From the NCBI GenBank assembly GCA_001971685.1, contig CP019326.1:1178001-1242000 (forward strand): 64,000 nt of DNA, read 5' to 3'. Positions 15,879 to 24,946 of the stretch are shown here, piece by piece. A program made the translations under genes and the position numbers. The notes under the pieces are model-generated. The model did no database searches, had not been told where the DNA came from, and saw only the letters and a list, made by a program, of their open reading frames with translations. Within the stretch, counting starts at the first letter, position 1. Every line of letters starts with the position of its first letter. The stretch comes from Halomonas sp. 1513. Lineage in GTDB: Bacteria; Pseudomonadota; Gammaproteobacteria; Pseudomonadales; Halomonadaceae.

Positions 15879-16372
15879 AGGAGTCGCGTCGCGCTCCCTC
15901 GGCGGCGCAGCAGGCCCGTCATGCGGCTCGCGAGCTGGCCGTGCAGGGGCTCTACCAGTGGCAGATGACCGGCAAGTCGATTACCGCCGTGGAAGCCGAG
16001 TTTCGCAGCCAGATCGCCGACGACGACCTCGAGGACCACGAGAACTGGGCCAAGGTCATGGAGATCGCCGACCTGGCGCTGTTCCACGAGCTGCTGCACA
16101 ACGTGGTGCGCTTCCGCGACGACCTGGATGCCGCCATCACACCGCTGCTCGACCGTCGCCTGGAAGAGCTAGATCCCATCGAGCTCGCCATCCTGCGTTT
16201 GGGCACCTATGAGCTCTCGCGGCGCCTCGAGGTGCCCTATCGCGCGGTCATCAACGAAGGCGTCGAGCTGGCCAAGTCGTTCGGTGCCACCGACGGCCAC
16301 AAGTACGTCAACGGCATTCTCGACAAGCTCGCCGCTCGCCTGCGCTACGCCGAGGTCAGCGCGCGTCGCTGA
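15875..16372 (+). CDS. nusB: Transcription antitermination factor NusB
   Basis: This 165-residue all-helical RNA-binding protein works with NusE in the antitermination complex on rRNA operons. Family motifs seen are [13 protein letters not shown] (about 18-30), [18 protein letters not shown] (about 95-112), [18 protein letters not shown] and [13 protein letters not shown] basic, disordered N-terminal tail of about 15 residues precedes the domain. The gene is translationally coupled to ribH, with CGGAGG in the last codons of ribH, and thiL starts 13 bases after its stop. Confidence 0.95.
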   Translation: MKESRRAPSAAQQARHAARELAVQGLYQWQMTGKSITAVEAEFRSQIADDDLEDHENWAKVMEIADLALFHELLHNVVRFRDDLDAAITPLLDRRLEELDPIELAILRLGTYELSRRLEVPYRAVINEGVELAKSFGATDGHKYVNGILDKLAARLRYAEVSARR

Positions 16373-16385
16373 GTCGTCGATCAAG

Positions 16386-17333
16386 ATGCTTAGCGAATTC
16401 GAGCTCATCGCCCGTCATTTCGCGCGCTCGCCCCAGGCTGAGGCCCACGGCGTGCAGCTTGGCGTGGGCGACGATTGTGCGCTGCTGGCGCCGAGTGCCG
16501 GCTGCCAGTTGGCGGTCAGCGTCGATACCTCGGTGGCCGGGGTGCATTTCCCCGCTGACGCGCCACCCGCGGCCATCGGCCATCGCGCCCTGGCGGTCGC
16601 CCTCAGCGACCTGGCCGCGATGGGCGCCACGCCGCGCTGGTGCCTGATGGCGCTGACGCTGCCCGAGGTCGACCACGCCTGGCTCGGCGAGTTCGCGGCA
16701 GGCTTCCACGCGCTGTGTGCCGAGACCGGCGTGTCCCTGGTGGGCGGCGACGTGACCCGCGGCGGCCTGGCGGTGAGCGTGACCGTACACGGCGAGGTGC
16801 CGACCGGCGCGGCGTTGACCCGCAGCGCGGCGCGGCCCGGCGATGTGCTGGCGGTGACCGGCACACTCGGCGCGGCGCACGCCGGGCTCAAGGCCTGGCA
16901 AGCGGGACAGCGCGATCTGGCGCAGCCCCTGCTGGCGCGCTACCTGCTCCCCCAGCCGCGTCTCGACGCGGGCCTGGCGCTGCGCGGCCTGGCCAGCGCG
17001 GCGATCGATCTCTCCGACGGCCTGCTGCCCGATCTCGGCCACCTGTGTCAGGCCTCCGGGGTCGGCGCCGAGCTCGACGCCGCGGCACTGCCGCTGGCCG
17101 ACGGTCTGGTCGCGGCGCTGGGCGAGGAGGGTGCCCGCCAGGCGGCGCTGGCCGGCGGCGACGACTACGAACTGCTGGTCAGCCTGCCCGCGGCGGCGCT
17201 GGACGAGGCCCGGCGGCGACTCGCCGAGATCGGCGTGGCCCTGACCGTCATCGGCCGCTGCAGCGCCACGCCGGGGGTGCGCGGCGTGGCCGCGGTCGAT
17301 GGCTGGCAGCACTTCCCGGGAGGTGAGGCATGA
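16386..17333 (+). CDS. thiL: Thiamine-monophosphate kinase
   Basis: This 315-residue cytoplasmic kinase phosphorylates thiamine monophosphate to thiamine pyrophosphate. Key motifs: MLSEFELIARHF start, GVGDDCALL, SVDTSVAGVHFP, LSDLAAMGATP, GGDVTRG (Mg/ATP site) and AIDLSDGLLPDL. The ATG at 16386 gives the family N-terminus; no strong Shine-Dalgarno is present, which fits close coupling to nusB, 13 bases upstream. The TGA overlaps the pgpA start (ATGA). Confidence 0.95.
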   Translation: MLSEFELIARHFARSPQAEAHGVQLGVGDDCALLAPSAGCQLAVSVDTSVAGVHFPADAPPAAIGHRALAVALSDLAAMGATPRWCLMALTLPEVDHAWLGEFAAGFHALCAETGVSLVGGDVTRGGLAVSVTVHGEVPTGAALTRSAARPGDVLAVTGTLGAAHAGLKAWQAGQRDLAQPLLARYLLPQPRLDAGLALRGLASAAIDLSDGLLPDLGHLCQASGVGAELDAAALPLADGLVAALGEEGARQAALAGGDDYELLVSLPAAALDEARRRLAEIGVALTVIGRCSATPGVRGVAAVDGWQHFPGGEA

Positions 17334-17803
17334 ACCGCGCTCCCGCCAGCGTCTGGCGACGCCCCACCCACTTCCTGGCCTTCGGTCTCGGCAGCGGCAC
17401 CGTGCCCTGGGCGCCGGGCACCTTCGGTACCCTGGCGGCGATTCCCTTCTACTGGCTGATGTCGGAACTGCCGCTCTCCTGGTACATGCTGATCATCCTC
17501 GCCACCTTCATCATCGGCGTATGGCTGTGCGAGGTGACTTCGCGGGATCTCGGCGTCCACGACCACTCCGGCATCGTCTGGGACGAATTCGTCGGCTACT
17601 GGATCACCATGGCAGCGGTGCCGTTCTCCTGGGAGGCGGCACTGTGGGGGTTCGTCGTGTTTCGTGTCTTCGATGTCTTCAAGCCGTGGCCGATCCGCTG
17701 GGCCGACCGCCGCGTGGCGGGGGGCTTCGGCATCATGATCGATGACGTGCTGGCGGGCATCTATGCTTGGAGTACCATTCACCTCTGGTTGTGGCTCCAC
17801 TGA
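17330..17803 (+). CDS. pgpA: Phosphatidylglycerophosphatase A
   Basis: This 157-residue inner-membrane enzyme removes phosphate from phosphatidylglycerophosphate to give phosphatidylglycerol. Motifs: FGLGSGTVPWAPGTFGTL near the N-terminus, HDHSGIVWDEFVGYWIT (acidic metal site) and FRVFDVFKPWPI. Four hydrophobic segments are visible. It starts within the thiL stop and has GAGGTGAGG just upstream. It ends the nusB-thiL-pgpA run; the next gene has its own GAGGAA site 40 bases on. Confidence 0.94.
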   Translation: MNRAPASVWRRPTHFLAFGLGSGTVPWAPGTFGTLAAIPFYWLMSELPLSWYMLIILATFIIGVWLCEVTSRDLGVHDHSGIVWDEFVGYWITMAAVPFSWEAALWGFVVFRVFDVFKPWPIRWADRRVAGGFGIMIDDVLAGIYAWSTIHLWLWLH

Positions 17804-17848
17804 GGCGGCGACGCCTCGTTCGAACCATCTTTGTCACTGAGGAATAGC

Positions 17849-19093
17849 ATGCGCAAGGGACGCCTACTGGTTGCCGCCGTGATGGTGCTGGGAGCCGGCT
17901 ATCTGGCCGCCCAGGCCTATTCGAGTGCAATATTCGAGCGCGAGCTGTCGCGCACCCTGGACGATCTCGAGGCGCGCGGCGACCTGCACGTGCAGCGCGA
18001 CCAGCTCGATCGTGGCTGGTTCGTGTCCCGCGGCGAGATCCAGCTCACCGCGCTGCTCGACGACTGGCAGCTGTCGCTGCCCTATGTCGCCCAGCATGGC
18101 CTGCTGACCACGCGCATCGAGGGTGATCTGCAGCTGCAGCTCGAGGGCGGTGACGACACCCTGTTCGGCGAGCGTCTGCCGGCCAGCCCGCCGCGCTGGC
18201 ACGGCGAGTACCAGACCCTGTCGCAGACCTTCGAGGGCCGCCTGGACATGGCGCCTTTCCAGGTCTCCGACGAGCAGGGCGAGCTCGACTTCGAAGGCCT
18301 GGCGCTGCGTCTCAGCGGCGAGCAGGGTGATCTGTCACTGACCGGCAGCGTGGCGCCGTGGCGCCTCGACGTCGACGGTGAGCGGCTGGAGGTGGGGCCG
18401 CTGCAGCTCGACAGCCACTACCGCTACGGCGAGAACGACTTTTTGCAGCGTGACGAGATGCAGCTCGCCTACCTGCGCTTGGCTCAGGCCAACGGTCCCG
18501 AGATCGCCCTGCAGGCGCTGGGCTATCGCGGCGAGGTGCGTCTGGGCCGCGACGAGCTGGCCCTGGCGGGGCGCCTGTCGCTGGGCGAGATGATGCTGGC
18601 GGGGGAGCCGGCGCTCGCCGGCGAGCTGGCGCTGGGTGTGTCGCGCCTCAACGCCGATGCCGTGCGCACCCTGAGCCGTGAGCTGCGGGAGGCGCTGGCC
18701 GCCCGCGATAGCCAGGACCCGCTGACCGACCGCGAGGCCGAGGCGCTGGCGATGCGCCTCGAGCCCTACGTGCTCGCAACCCTGGTCGACTCGCCGCGGC
18801 TGACCCTCGAGCCGCTGCAGCTCGCCAGTCCGATGTTCGGTGTCGAAGCGCATGTCGAGGGCGAGCTGGTCTTCGACGGCAGCGATATCGAGCGCCTGTC
18901 GCTGGCCGACCTCGAGGTGGTCGCTACCGACAATCCCTGGCTGGCGCGTCTCGATGGCCACTTCGTATGGCGTGACCTGCCGCGCTTCGTGGCGCTACAG
19001 CTGGGGCTGCCGCTGGACACCGAGGACCTCGAGATTCGCATCGATGGCGGCTCGCTGACGCTCAACGGCGAGCCGCTGCCGCCGCTCTGGTAG
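17849..19093 (+). CDS. DUF945 (YdgA-like) membrane-anchored protein
   Basis: This 414-residue protein has one N-terminal hydrophobic helix (MRKGRLLVAAVMVLGAGYLAAQ) and then a long, acidic, leucine-rich periplasmic domain of repeated beta-type segments (LQLEGG, LRLSGEQGDLSLTG, LTLNGEPLPPLW). That layout and the AYSSAIFERELSR start match DUF945/YdgA proteins, whose function is poorly known and linked to the cell envelope. The ATG at 17849 follows GAGGAA by four bases; a TTG at 17831 is a weaker choice. It lies between pgpA and lon; a possible sigma-32 promoter for lon starts 33 bases after its stop. Confidence 0.7.
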   Translation: MRKGRLLVAAVMVLGAGYLAAQAYSSAIFERELSRTLDDLEARGDLHVQRDQLDRGWFVSRGEIQLTALLDDWQLSLPYVAQHGLLTTRIEGDLQLQLEGGDDTLFGERLPASPPRWHGEYQTLSQTFEGRLDMAPFQVSDEQGELDFEGLALRLSGEQGDLSLTGSVAPWRLDVDGERLEVGPLQLDSHYRYGENDFLQRDEMQLAYLRLAQANGPEIALQALGYRGEVRLGRDELALAGRLSLGEMMLAGEPALAGELALGVSRLNADAVRTLSRELREALAARDSQDPLTDREAEALAMRLEPYVLATLVDSPRLTLEPLQLASPMFGVEAHVEGELVFDGSDIERLSLADLEVVATDNPWLARLDGHFVWRDLPRFVALQLGLPLDTEDLEIRIDGGSLTLNGEPLPPLW

Positions 19094-19125
19094 CCGCGCG
19101 GCAACCGACATAAGCGGCGGTCACG

Positions 19126-19153
19126 CTTGAAGTTTGCTTGCCTCGCCCGCATT
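19126..19153 (+). promoter_or_regulatory. Candidate sigma-32 (heat-shock) promoter of lon
   Basis: CTTGAAG at 19126-19132 and CCCGCATT at 19146-19153 are separated by 13 bp. This fits the RpoH consensus CTTGAAA-N13-15-CCCCATNT with two mismatches. Transcription would start near 19160, about 40 bases before the lon ATG. lon is a classical RpoH target. Confidence 0.6.
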
Positions 19154-19193
19154 CCTGTTGGCAACAGGGCAACTGCCCACCGCTGCCAACAGG
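19154..19193 (+). promoter_or_regulatory. Inverted repeat covering the lon ribosome-binding site
   Basis: CCTGTTGGCA (19154-19163) and TGCCAACAGG (19184-19193) are perfect 10-bp complements. The 3' arm contains most of the lon Shine-Dalgarno (AGGGA, 19191-19195). An alternative short hairpin, CCTGTT-GGC-AACAGG (19154-19168), competes for the 5' arm. RNA from the sigma-32 start (about 19160) would lack most of the 5' arm, so the full hairpin would form only in longer transcripts. Confidence 0.4.
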
Positions 19194-19201
19194 GATGCAC
19201 G

Positions 19202-21628
19202 ATGAGCGAACGCGACGATCTGCATGACGTAATCTTCGACACCGCCCCTCGCGATGAGCATGAAGCGGGCGACACCGAGTCGCATCACCACGGCGCCGTG
19301 GTGCCGGCCCGTGACACCTTGCCCGAGCGACTCTACCTGCTGCCGATCCACAATCGGCCGTTCTTTCCCGCCCAGGTGCAGCCGCTGGTGATTCACCGCC
19401 CGCGCTGGGAAGAGACCATCAAGCGCGTCGGTAATACCCCTCACCACTCCGTGGGCCTGGCCTTCGTCGGCGATGCCGGCGTCGATGAGCTGGGCCATGA
19501 GCACTTTCCCGTGATCGGCACCGCGGTGCGCATGCACAAGGTGCAGGGCGAGGACGACCAGATCCAGTTCATCGCCCAGGGCATGCGGCGCTTCAAGATC
19601 CAGCGCTGGCTGTCGAAGACGCCGCCGTATCTGGTCGAGGTCAGCTACCCCAAGGAGCCCATCGACGCCGAGGAGGACGAGGCGCGGGCCTACGCCATGG
19701 CGCTGATCAACGGCATCAAGGAGCTGCTGCCGATCAACCCGCTGTATGGCGAGGAGCTCAAGCACTACCTCAACCGCTTCAGCCCCCATGAGCCGGGGCC
19801 GCTGTCGGACTTCGCCGCGGCCATCACCTCGGCCAAGGGGCCGGAGCTGCAGGAGATCCTCGAGACCCTGCCGGTGATGGCGCGTATGCAGAAGGTGCTG
19901 CCGCTGCTGCACAAGGAGATCGAGGTCGCCCAGCTGCAGAGCGAGATCAGCGAGCAGGTCAACGCCCAGATGCAGGAGCGTCAGCGCGAGTTCTTCCTGC
20001 GCGAGCAGCTCAAGGTGATCCAGCGCGAGCTGGGCATCTCCAAGGATGACCGCGAGAACGACGTCGACACCTTCCGCAAGCGGCTGGTCGAGCTGCACGT
20101 GCCGGAGCGGGTACAGTCGCGCATCGACGACGAGCTCGACAAGCTCTCGGTCCTCGAGACCGGCTCGCCGGAGTACGGCACCACCCGCAACTACCTCGAC
20201 TGGTTGACCTCGCTGCCGTGGGGCATCACCAGCCAGGACCAGCTCGACCTGGGCCATGCTCGGCAGGTGCTCGACCGCGATCATGACGGCCTGGCCGACG
20301 TCAAGGAGCGCATCGTCGAGTTCCTCGCCGAAGGCACCTTCAAGGGCGACGTGGGCGGCTCGATCCTGCTGCTGGTCGGCCCGCCCGGGGTCGGCAAGAC
20401 CTCGGTGGGCCGCTCCATCGCCGAGGCGCTGGGCCGCGAGTTCTACCGCTTCTCGGTGGGCGGCATGCGCGACGAGGCCGAGATCAAGGGCCACCGCCGC
20501 ACTTACGTCGGCGCCATGCCCGGCAAGCTGGTGCAGGCGATCAAGGAGGTCGAGGTCGAGAACCCGGTGATCATGCTCGACGAGATCGACAAGATGGGAC
20601 AGTCGTTCCAGGGCGACCCGGCGTCGGCGCTGCTCGAGGTGCTCGACCCGGAGCAGAACGTCGACTTCCTCGACCACTACCTCGACGTGCGCATGGACCT
20701 CTCCAAGGTGCTGTTCGTGTGCACCGCCAATACGCTGGACTCGATCCCGCCAGCGCTGCTCGACCGCATGGAGCAGATTCGCCTGTCCGGCTATATCGCC
20801 GAGGAGAAGCTGGCCATCGCCAAGCACCACCTGTGGCCCAAGCTGCTCAAGCGCGACAAGATCGCCAAGAAGCGCATCAACCTCACCGAGGCGGCGCTCA
20901 AGCAGGTGATCGAGGGCTATGCCCGCGAGGCGGGGGTGCGCCAGCTCGAGAAGCAGCTGCACCGCATCGTGCGCAAGGCGGCGGTCAAGCTGCTCGAGAA
21001 CGGCCAGCAGTCGGTCAAGGTATCGGTGAACAACCTCGAGGAGTTCCTCGGCGCGCCGCTGTTCCGCAAGGAGAAGGTGCTCGAAGGCGAAGGGGTGGTC
21101 ACCGGTCTGGCCTGGACCTCCATGGGCGGCGCCACGCTGCCCATCGAAGCCGGCAAGGTGCACGCTCTTGACCGCGGCTTCAAGCTCACCGGCCAGCTCG
21201 GCGAGGTGATGAAGGAGTCGGCCAATATCGCCTACAGCTACGTGCAGGGCCATCTTGCGCAGTACGGCGCCGACGGCGACTTCTTCAACGATGCCTTCAT
21301 CCACCTGCATGTGCCGGAGGGCGCCACGCCCAAGGATGGCCCCTCGGCGGGGATCAGCATCGCCACGGCGCTGCTGTCGCTGGCGCGTCACCAGGCCATC
21401 GATCGTCAGCTGGCGATGACCGGCGAACTGACCCTCACCGGCCAGGTGCTGCCGGTGGGCGGCATCCGCGAGAAGATCATCGCCGCCCGGCGCAGCGATA
21501 TCTTCGAGGTCATCCTGCCCGACGCCAACCGCCGCGATTACAATGAGCTGCCCGACTTTCTCAAGGCGGGCATGACGGTGCACTTCGCAAGCCGTTACCA
21601 GGACGTGGCCAAGGTGGTATTCGGCTGA
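19202..21628 (+). CDS. lon: ATP-dependent protease Lon
   Basis: This 808-residue cytoplasmic AAA+ serine protease degrades misfolded and regulatory proteins. Layout: LAN substrate-binding domain (about 40-240), coiled helical linker, AAA+ module with Walker A GPPGVGKT (393-400) and Walker B MLDEID, and a C-terminal protease with catalytic S715 (DGPSAGIS) and K758 ([11 protein letters not shown]). The Ser-Lys spacing equals that of E. coli Lon. An acidic, His-rich N-terminal extension of about 40 residues precedes the LAN domain. The ATG at 19202 has AGGGA 6 bases upstream. A heat-shock promoter and a hairpin lie just before it. Confidence 0.96.
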   Translation: MSERDDLHDVIFDTAPRDEHEAGDTESHHHGAVVPARDTLPERLYLLPIHNRPFFPAQVQPLVIHRPRWEETIKRVGNTPHHSVGLAFVGDAGVDELGHEHFPVIGTAVRMHKVQGEDDQIQFIAQGMRRFKIQRWLSKTPPYLVEVSYPKEPIDAEEDEARAYAMALINGIKELLPINPLYGEELKHYLNRFSPHEPGPLSDFAAAITSAKGPELQEILETLPVMARMQKVLPLLHKEIEVAQLQSEISEQVNAQMQERQREFFLREQLKVIQRELGISKDDRENDVDTFRKRLVELHVPERVQSRIDDELDKLSVLETGSPEYGTTRNYLDWLTSLPWGITSQDQLDLGHARQVLDRDHDGLADVKERIVEFLAEGTFKGDVGGSILLLVGPPGVGKTSVGRSIAEALGREFYRFSVGGMRDEAEIKGHRRTYVGAMPGKLVQAIKEVEVENPVIMLDEIDKMGQSFQGDPASALLEVLDPEQNVDFLDHYLDVRMDLSKVLFVCTANTLDSIPPALLDRMEQIRLSGYIAEEKLAIAKHHLWPKLLKRDKIAKKRINLTEAALKQVIEGYAREAGVRQLEKQLHRIVRKAAVKLLENGQQSVKVSVNNLEEFLGAPLFRKEKVLEGEGVVTGLAWTSMGGATLPIEAGKVHALDRGFKLTGQLGEVMKESANIAYSYVQGHLAQYGADGDFFNDAFIHLHVPEGATPKDGPSAGISIATALLSLARHQAIDRQLAMTGELTLTGQVLPVGGIREKIIAARRSDIFEVILPDANRRDYNELPDFLKAGMTVHFASRYQDVAKVVFG

Positions 21629-21666
21629 ACGGGCGCGCTGCGCCCATCCCCAGATGACGAGATCGC

Positions 21667-22341
21667 ATGGCAAAATTCGCAGAAATCGGCCGGGCTGCCA
21701 TTCCCGGCCAGGGCACGGAGCTCAGGCTGCTGCAGCGTAACGACGAGTTCTCGATTCGTATCGTCGGCCAGCCCGGCGACCTGATGAACAGTCGCCTGCA
21801 CGGCTCCGAAGACGCGCTGGCCGAGCTGGCCTGTGCAGACGTCGCCACCCGACCGGGCGCGCGCGTGCTGGTCGGCGGCCTGGGCATGGGCTTTACCCTC
21901 GCCGCGGCACTGGCCACGCTGGGCAGTGACGCCGAGGTGGTGGTCGCCGAGCTGGTGCACGAGGTGGTCGACTGGAACCGAGGGCCGCTTGGCCAGGCGG
22001 CGGGGCGCCCCCTGGACGATCCGCGTACCCGGGTCCACGTCGGCGACGTGGCGGAACTGATGCGCGACTCCCCCGAGGGCTTCGATGCCATCATGCTGGA
22101 TATCGACAACGGCCCCGAGGGCATGACCCGCAAGGATAACGACCTCGTCTACTCGCCGCGCGGCCTGGAGAGCGCCCAGCGCGCGCTGCGCCAGGACGGC
22201 GTGCTGGCGGTGTGGTCGGCGGGGCGCGATGCCGGTTTCAGCGAGCGCCTCAAGCGGGTCGGCTTCAGCGTCAGCGAGCATCAGGTGCGGGCGCATCGGC
22301 CGGGGAAGGGGGCGCGCCATGTCATCTGGCTTGGTAGCTAG
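21667..22341 (+). CDS. Spermidine-synthase-like Rossmann-fold protein
   Basis: This 224-residue cytoplasmic protein has the methyltransferase/spermidine-synthase fold: a glycine-rich cofactor loop VLVGGLGMGFTLAAAL (about 66-81), an acidic strand VVVAELVHEVVDWNR (about 92-106) and FDAIMLDIDNGPEG (about 138-151). It resembles the short spermine-synthase-domain proteins of gammaproteobacteria whose activity is not established; the N-terminal beta domain of true spermidine synthases is shortened. It starts 38 bases after lon. Transferase activity on a polyamine or methylation of an unknown substrate are both possible. Confidence 0.6.
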   Translation: MAKFAEIGRAAIPGQGTELRLLQRNDEFSIRIVGQPGDLMNSRLHGSEDALAELACADVATRPGARVLVGGLGMGFTLAAALATLGSDAEVVVAELVHEVVDWNRGPLGQAAGRPLDDPRTRVHVGDVAELMRDSPEGFDAIMLDIDNGPEGMTRKDNDLVYSPRGLESAQRALRQDGVLAVWSAGRDAGFSERLKRVGFSVSEHQVRAHRPGKGARHVIWLGS

Positions 22342-22517
22342 TCCTCTGACCTTCGCTCGGCGATGTTTCAGATCATAGCCGTGGCTGCTAGGGAGTTTAA
22401 GCGGCAGTGGCGCGCCCCCGGCGCGCATGACAAAATTGCCGTACCACTTCCTATTAAGACCGCCGGTCGCCCGCACAGTGAGGGCGGCCGCAGGCGGCAT
22501 CGACGCTAGAGGACAGC

Positions 22518-24362
22518 ATGCCCGAGTATCGTTCGCGTACCACCACCGCCGGCCGCAACATGGCCGGCGCCCGCGCCCTGTGGCGCGCCACCGGCATGAA
22601 GGATGACGATTTCCACAAGCCGATCATCGCCGTGGCCAACTCCTTTACCCAGTTCGTGCCCGGTCACGTGCACCTCAAGGACATGGGTCAGCTGGTGGCT
22701 CGCGAGATCGAGAAGGCCGGCGGGGTGGCCAAGGAGTTCAACACCATCGCCGTGGACGACGGCATCGCCATGGGCCACGACGGCATGCTCTACTCGCTGC
22801 CCAGCCGCGACCTGATCGCCGACAGCGTCGAGTACATGGTCAACGCCCACTGCGCCGATGCGCTGGTGTGCATCTCCAACTGCGACAAGATCACCCCGGG
22901 GATGCTCAACGCCGCGATGCGCCTCAACATTCCGGTGATCTTCGTCTCCGGCGGCCCCATGGAGGCCGGCAAGACCAAGCTGCTCGACCACGGCATCGAC
23001 CTGATCGACGCCATGATCTACGCCGCCGACGACAAGTACAGCGACGAGGAGATCGACGAGATCGAGCGCAGCGCCTGCCCCACCTGCGGCAGCTGCTCGG
23101 GCATGTTCACCGCCAACTCGATGAACTGCCTGATGGAGGCGCTGGGCCTGGCGCTGCCCGGCAACGGCACCGTGCTGGCCACCCATGCCGACCGCCGCCG
23201 GCTGTTCGAGGAGGCGGGCAGCCGCATCGTCGAACTCGCCAAGCGCGTCTACGAGGGTGACGAGGCGCACCTGCTACCGCGCGCCATCGCCTCCAAGGCG
23301 GCGTTCAAGAACGCCATGACCCTGGACATCGCCATGGGCGGCTCGACCAACACCATCCTGCACCTGCTGGCCGCCGCCCAGGAGGCCGAGGTCGACTTCA
23401 CCATGACCGACATCGACCGCCTGTCGCGGGAGGTGCCGCAGCTCTGCAAGCTGGCGCCCAACACCCAGCAGTACCATATCGAGGACTGCCATCGCGCCGG
23501 CGGGATCATGGCGATCCTCGGTGAGCTGGATCGCGCCGGGGTGCTGGATACCCGCGTTCCCACCGTGTATGGCGACACCCTCAAGGCAGCGCTGGATGAG
23601 TGGGACATCATGCGCAATCCGAGCGCCGCGGTAGTGGAGTTCTTCAAGGCCGGCCCCGGCGGTGTGCCGACCCAGACCGCCTTCTCGCAAGCCGCGCGCT
23701 GGCCGAGCCTCGACGGCGACCGCGTCAGCGGCTGTATCCGCGATCTCGAGCACGCCTTCTCCCGCGAGGGCGGCCTGGCGGTGCTGTTCGGCAATATCGC
23801 CGTGGACGGCTGCGTGGTGAAGACCGCCGGCGTCGACGACTCGATCCTGGTGTTCGAGGGGCCGGCTCACGTGGTCGAGTCCCAGGACCAGGCGGTGGAG
23901 CACGTGCTGGGCGGGCTGGTGAAGCCCGGCGAGGTGGTGGTGGTGCGCTACGAGGGACCGCGCGGCGGCCCCGGCATGCAGGAGATGCTCTACCCGACCT
24001 CATACCTCAAGTCCAAGGGGCTCGGCAAGGAGTGTGCGCTGATGACCGATGGCCGCTTCTCCGGCGGCAGCTCGGGCCTGTCGATCGGCCACGTCTCGCC
24101 GGAAGCCGCAGCGGGTGGCGCCATCGGCCTGATCGAGAGCGGCGATATCATCCATATCGATATCCCCAAGCGGGCGATCAACGTCAAGCTCAGCGATGCC
24201 GAGCTGGCGGCCCGCCGCGAGGCCGAGGAGGCCCGTGGCAAGGACGCCTGGAAGCCGCGCATCCAGCGCGACCGCAAGGTCTCGGCGGCGCTCAAGGCGT
24301 ATGCGCTGCTGGCCACCTCGGCGGACAAGGGCGCGGTGCGCGATCTTTCCAAGTTGGATTGA
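22518..24362 (+). CDS. ilvD: Dihydroxy-acid dehydratase
   Basis: This 614-residue iron-sulfur enzyme dehydrates dihydroxy-isovalerate and dihydroxy-methylvalerate in valine and isoleucine synthesis. Cluster-binding motifs are visible: [12 protein letters not shown] and [38 protein letters not shown] near the C-terminus carries the catalytic serine region. GAGGA lies 5-9 bases before the ATG. The 176-bp upstream gap holds GC-rich hairpins but no leader peptide rich in Ile, Val or Leu, so no classical attenuator is seen. The stop is directly followed by repeat copy R3 and then a hairpin at 24648. Confidence 0.96.
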   Translation: MPEYRSRTTTAGRNMAGARALWRATGMKDDDFHKPIIAVANSFTQFVPGHVHLKDMGQLVAREIEKAGGVAKEFNTIAVDDGIAMGHDGMLYSLPSRDLIADSVEYMVNAHCADALVCISNCDKITPGMLNAAMRLNIPVIFVSGGPMEAGKTKLLDHGIDLIDAMIYAADDKYSDEEIDEIERSACPTCGSCSGMFTANSMNCLMEALGLALPGNGTVLATHADRRRLFEEAGSRIVELAKRVYEGDEAHLLPRAIASKAAFKNAMTLDIAMGGSTNTILHLLAAAQEAEVDFTMTDIDRLSREVPQLCKLAPNTQQYHIEDCHRAGGIMAILGELDRAGVLDTRVPTVYGDTLKAALDEWDIMRNPSAAVVEFFKAGPGGVPTQTAFSQAARWPSLDGDRVSGCIRDLEHAFSREGGLAVLFGNIAVDGCVVKTAGVDDSILVFEGPAHVVESQDQAVEHVLGGLVKPGEVVVVRYEGPRGGPGMQEMLYPTSYLKSKGLGKECALMTDGRFSGGSSGLSIGHVSPEAAAGGAIGLIESGDIIHIDIPKRAINVKLSDAELAARREAEEARGKDAWKPRIQRDRKVSAALKAYALLATSADKGAVRDLSKLD

Positions 24363-24400
24363 GTTAGCGGCAGGGCTATCGCAGATCAGCCAGCACCGCT

Positions 24401-24587
24401 CGAACTGATCCGTCGACAGGCCTGCGAGGAGGCGCTGTAAACCCGTCCCTGGGCGCTACCTTGCGCCCTGCTTCGCTCTCGCATCCTGCTTCGCTTGCAG
24501 GACCGGTGCTGGCCATCCATGGCCAGCCCGTTTGGAGCAGTGCTCCTCACCCATGGCGCAAACCTCCTCTTCGGCCTGTCCCCGGCG
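24401..24587 (+). repeat. Structured intergenic element, copy R3 (expanded loop)
   Basis: Forward copy just after ilvD. P1 pairs GACAGGCC (24415-24422) with GGCCTGTC (24573-24580). P2 pairs GAGGAGG (24426-24432) with CCTCCTC (24563-24569). P3 pairs TTGCGCC (24461-24467) with GGCGCAA (24555-24561), but the 6-base loop is replaced by 87 bases. That insert contains a new hairpin GCTGGCC, loop ATCCAT, GGCCAGC (24508-24527) with the same loop, a small palindrome at 24534-24546, and two CTGCTTCGCT repeats. The upstream flank (24371-24400) is shared with R2. Confidence 0.8.
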
Positions 24588-24647
24588 TCCTTCGCTCTGG
24601 GGCAACGAAGATCGCCCGGAGAGCCGGGGTTATCTAAGCGGAAACCG

Positions 24648-24675
24648 CGAGCCCCCGCCTGGAAGCGGGGGCTCG
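24648..24675 (+). terminator. Strong hairpin between ilvD and the small minus-strand gene
   Basis: An 11-bp perfect stem (CGAGCCCCCGC, 24648-24658, with its complement at 24665-24675) closes a 6-base loop CTGGAA. It is not followed by a clear T-run on either strand, so termination is plausible but not certain. It could serve ilvD on the plus strand and the small gene at 24695-24802 on the minus strand. Confidence 0.5.
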
Positions 24676-24694
24676 AATTGTAGGCAGTGGCGCA

Positions 24695-24802
24695 TCACGC
24701 CGCTTCGTTCAGCCTAACCGGTGGCTCGGCCAGCGCTTGCAGCTGGCACTCCAACGCATACCATGTCTCCAGTAGCGCTAGACTCTCTTCTGAACAACAC
24801 AT
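24695..24802 (-). CDS. Small uncharacterised protein, 35 residues
   Basis: The frame opens with ATG (complement of 24800-24802) and ends with TGA (24695-24697). A perfect AAGGAGG (24810-24816) lies exactly 7 bases upstream, one of the best ribosome-binding sites in the window. The product begins MCCSEESLALLETWYALE and ends VRLNEAA. It is predicted to be mostly one amphipathic helix with three cysteines (C2, C3, C19) and no signal or membrane segment. I do not recognise a family. The hairpin at 24648-24675 follows its stop, as expected for a complete transcription unit. Its isolated position between ilvD and an oxidoreductase gives no functional hint. Confidence 0.55.
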   Translation of the reverse strand: MCCSEESLALLETWYALECQLQALAEPPVRLNEAA

Positions 24803-24866
24803 GCGTTTGCCTCCTTGGGTGGGTGACGGGATTGCAAACAGCCCCCTGAGTATGGACCCCTACACC

Positions 24867-24883
24867 AAGGTCGAGATGACCTT
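24867..24883. promoter_or_regulatory. Inverted repeat, possible operator
   Basis: AAGGTC and GACCTT flank GAGAT. The repeat lies in the 144-bp gap between the start of the small gene (minus) and the oxidoreductase (plus), where promoters for both should be. No matching regulator is encoded nearby. Confidence 0.25.
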
Positions 24884-24946
24884 TCTTTGACCGTTTTTTG
24901 ATATGCATCACGCCATATCGTCATAAGCCACCGACAAGGAGTGCTC

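Noticed and set aside
19121..21673. 850-codon open frame on the minus strand opposite lon
   Set aside because: It is an antisense shadow of a high-GC gene: composition dominated by Leu, His, Asp, Arg, Ala and Val with no recognisable domain, while the plus strand encodes complete Lon.
24361..24683. Small plus-strand frames inside copy R3
   Set aside because: They owe their length to the repeat, recur as fragments in the other copies in different frames, and lack ribosome-binding sites.
24849..24892. MerR-type promoter before the oxidoreductase
   Set aside because: A GACC/GGTC dyad is present, but no -35/-10 pair with 19-20 bp spacing fits on either strand.
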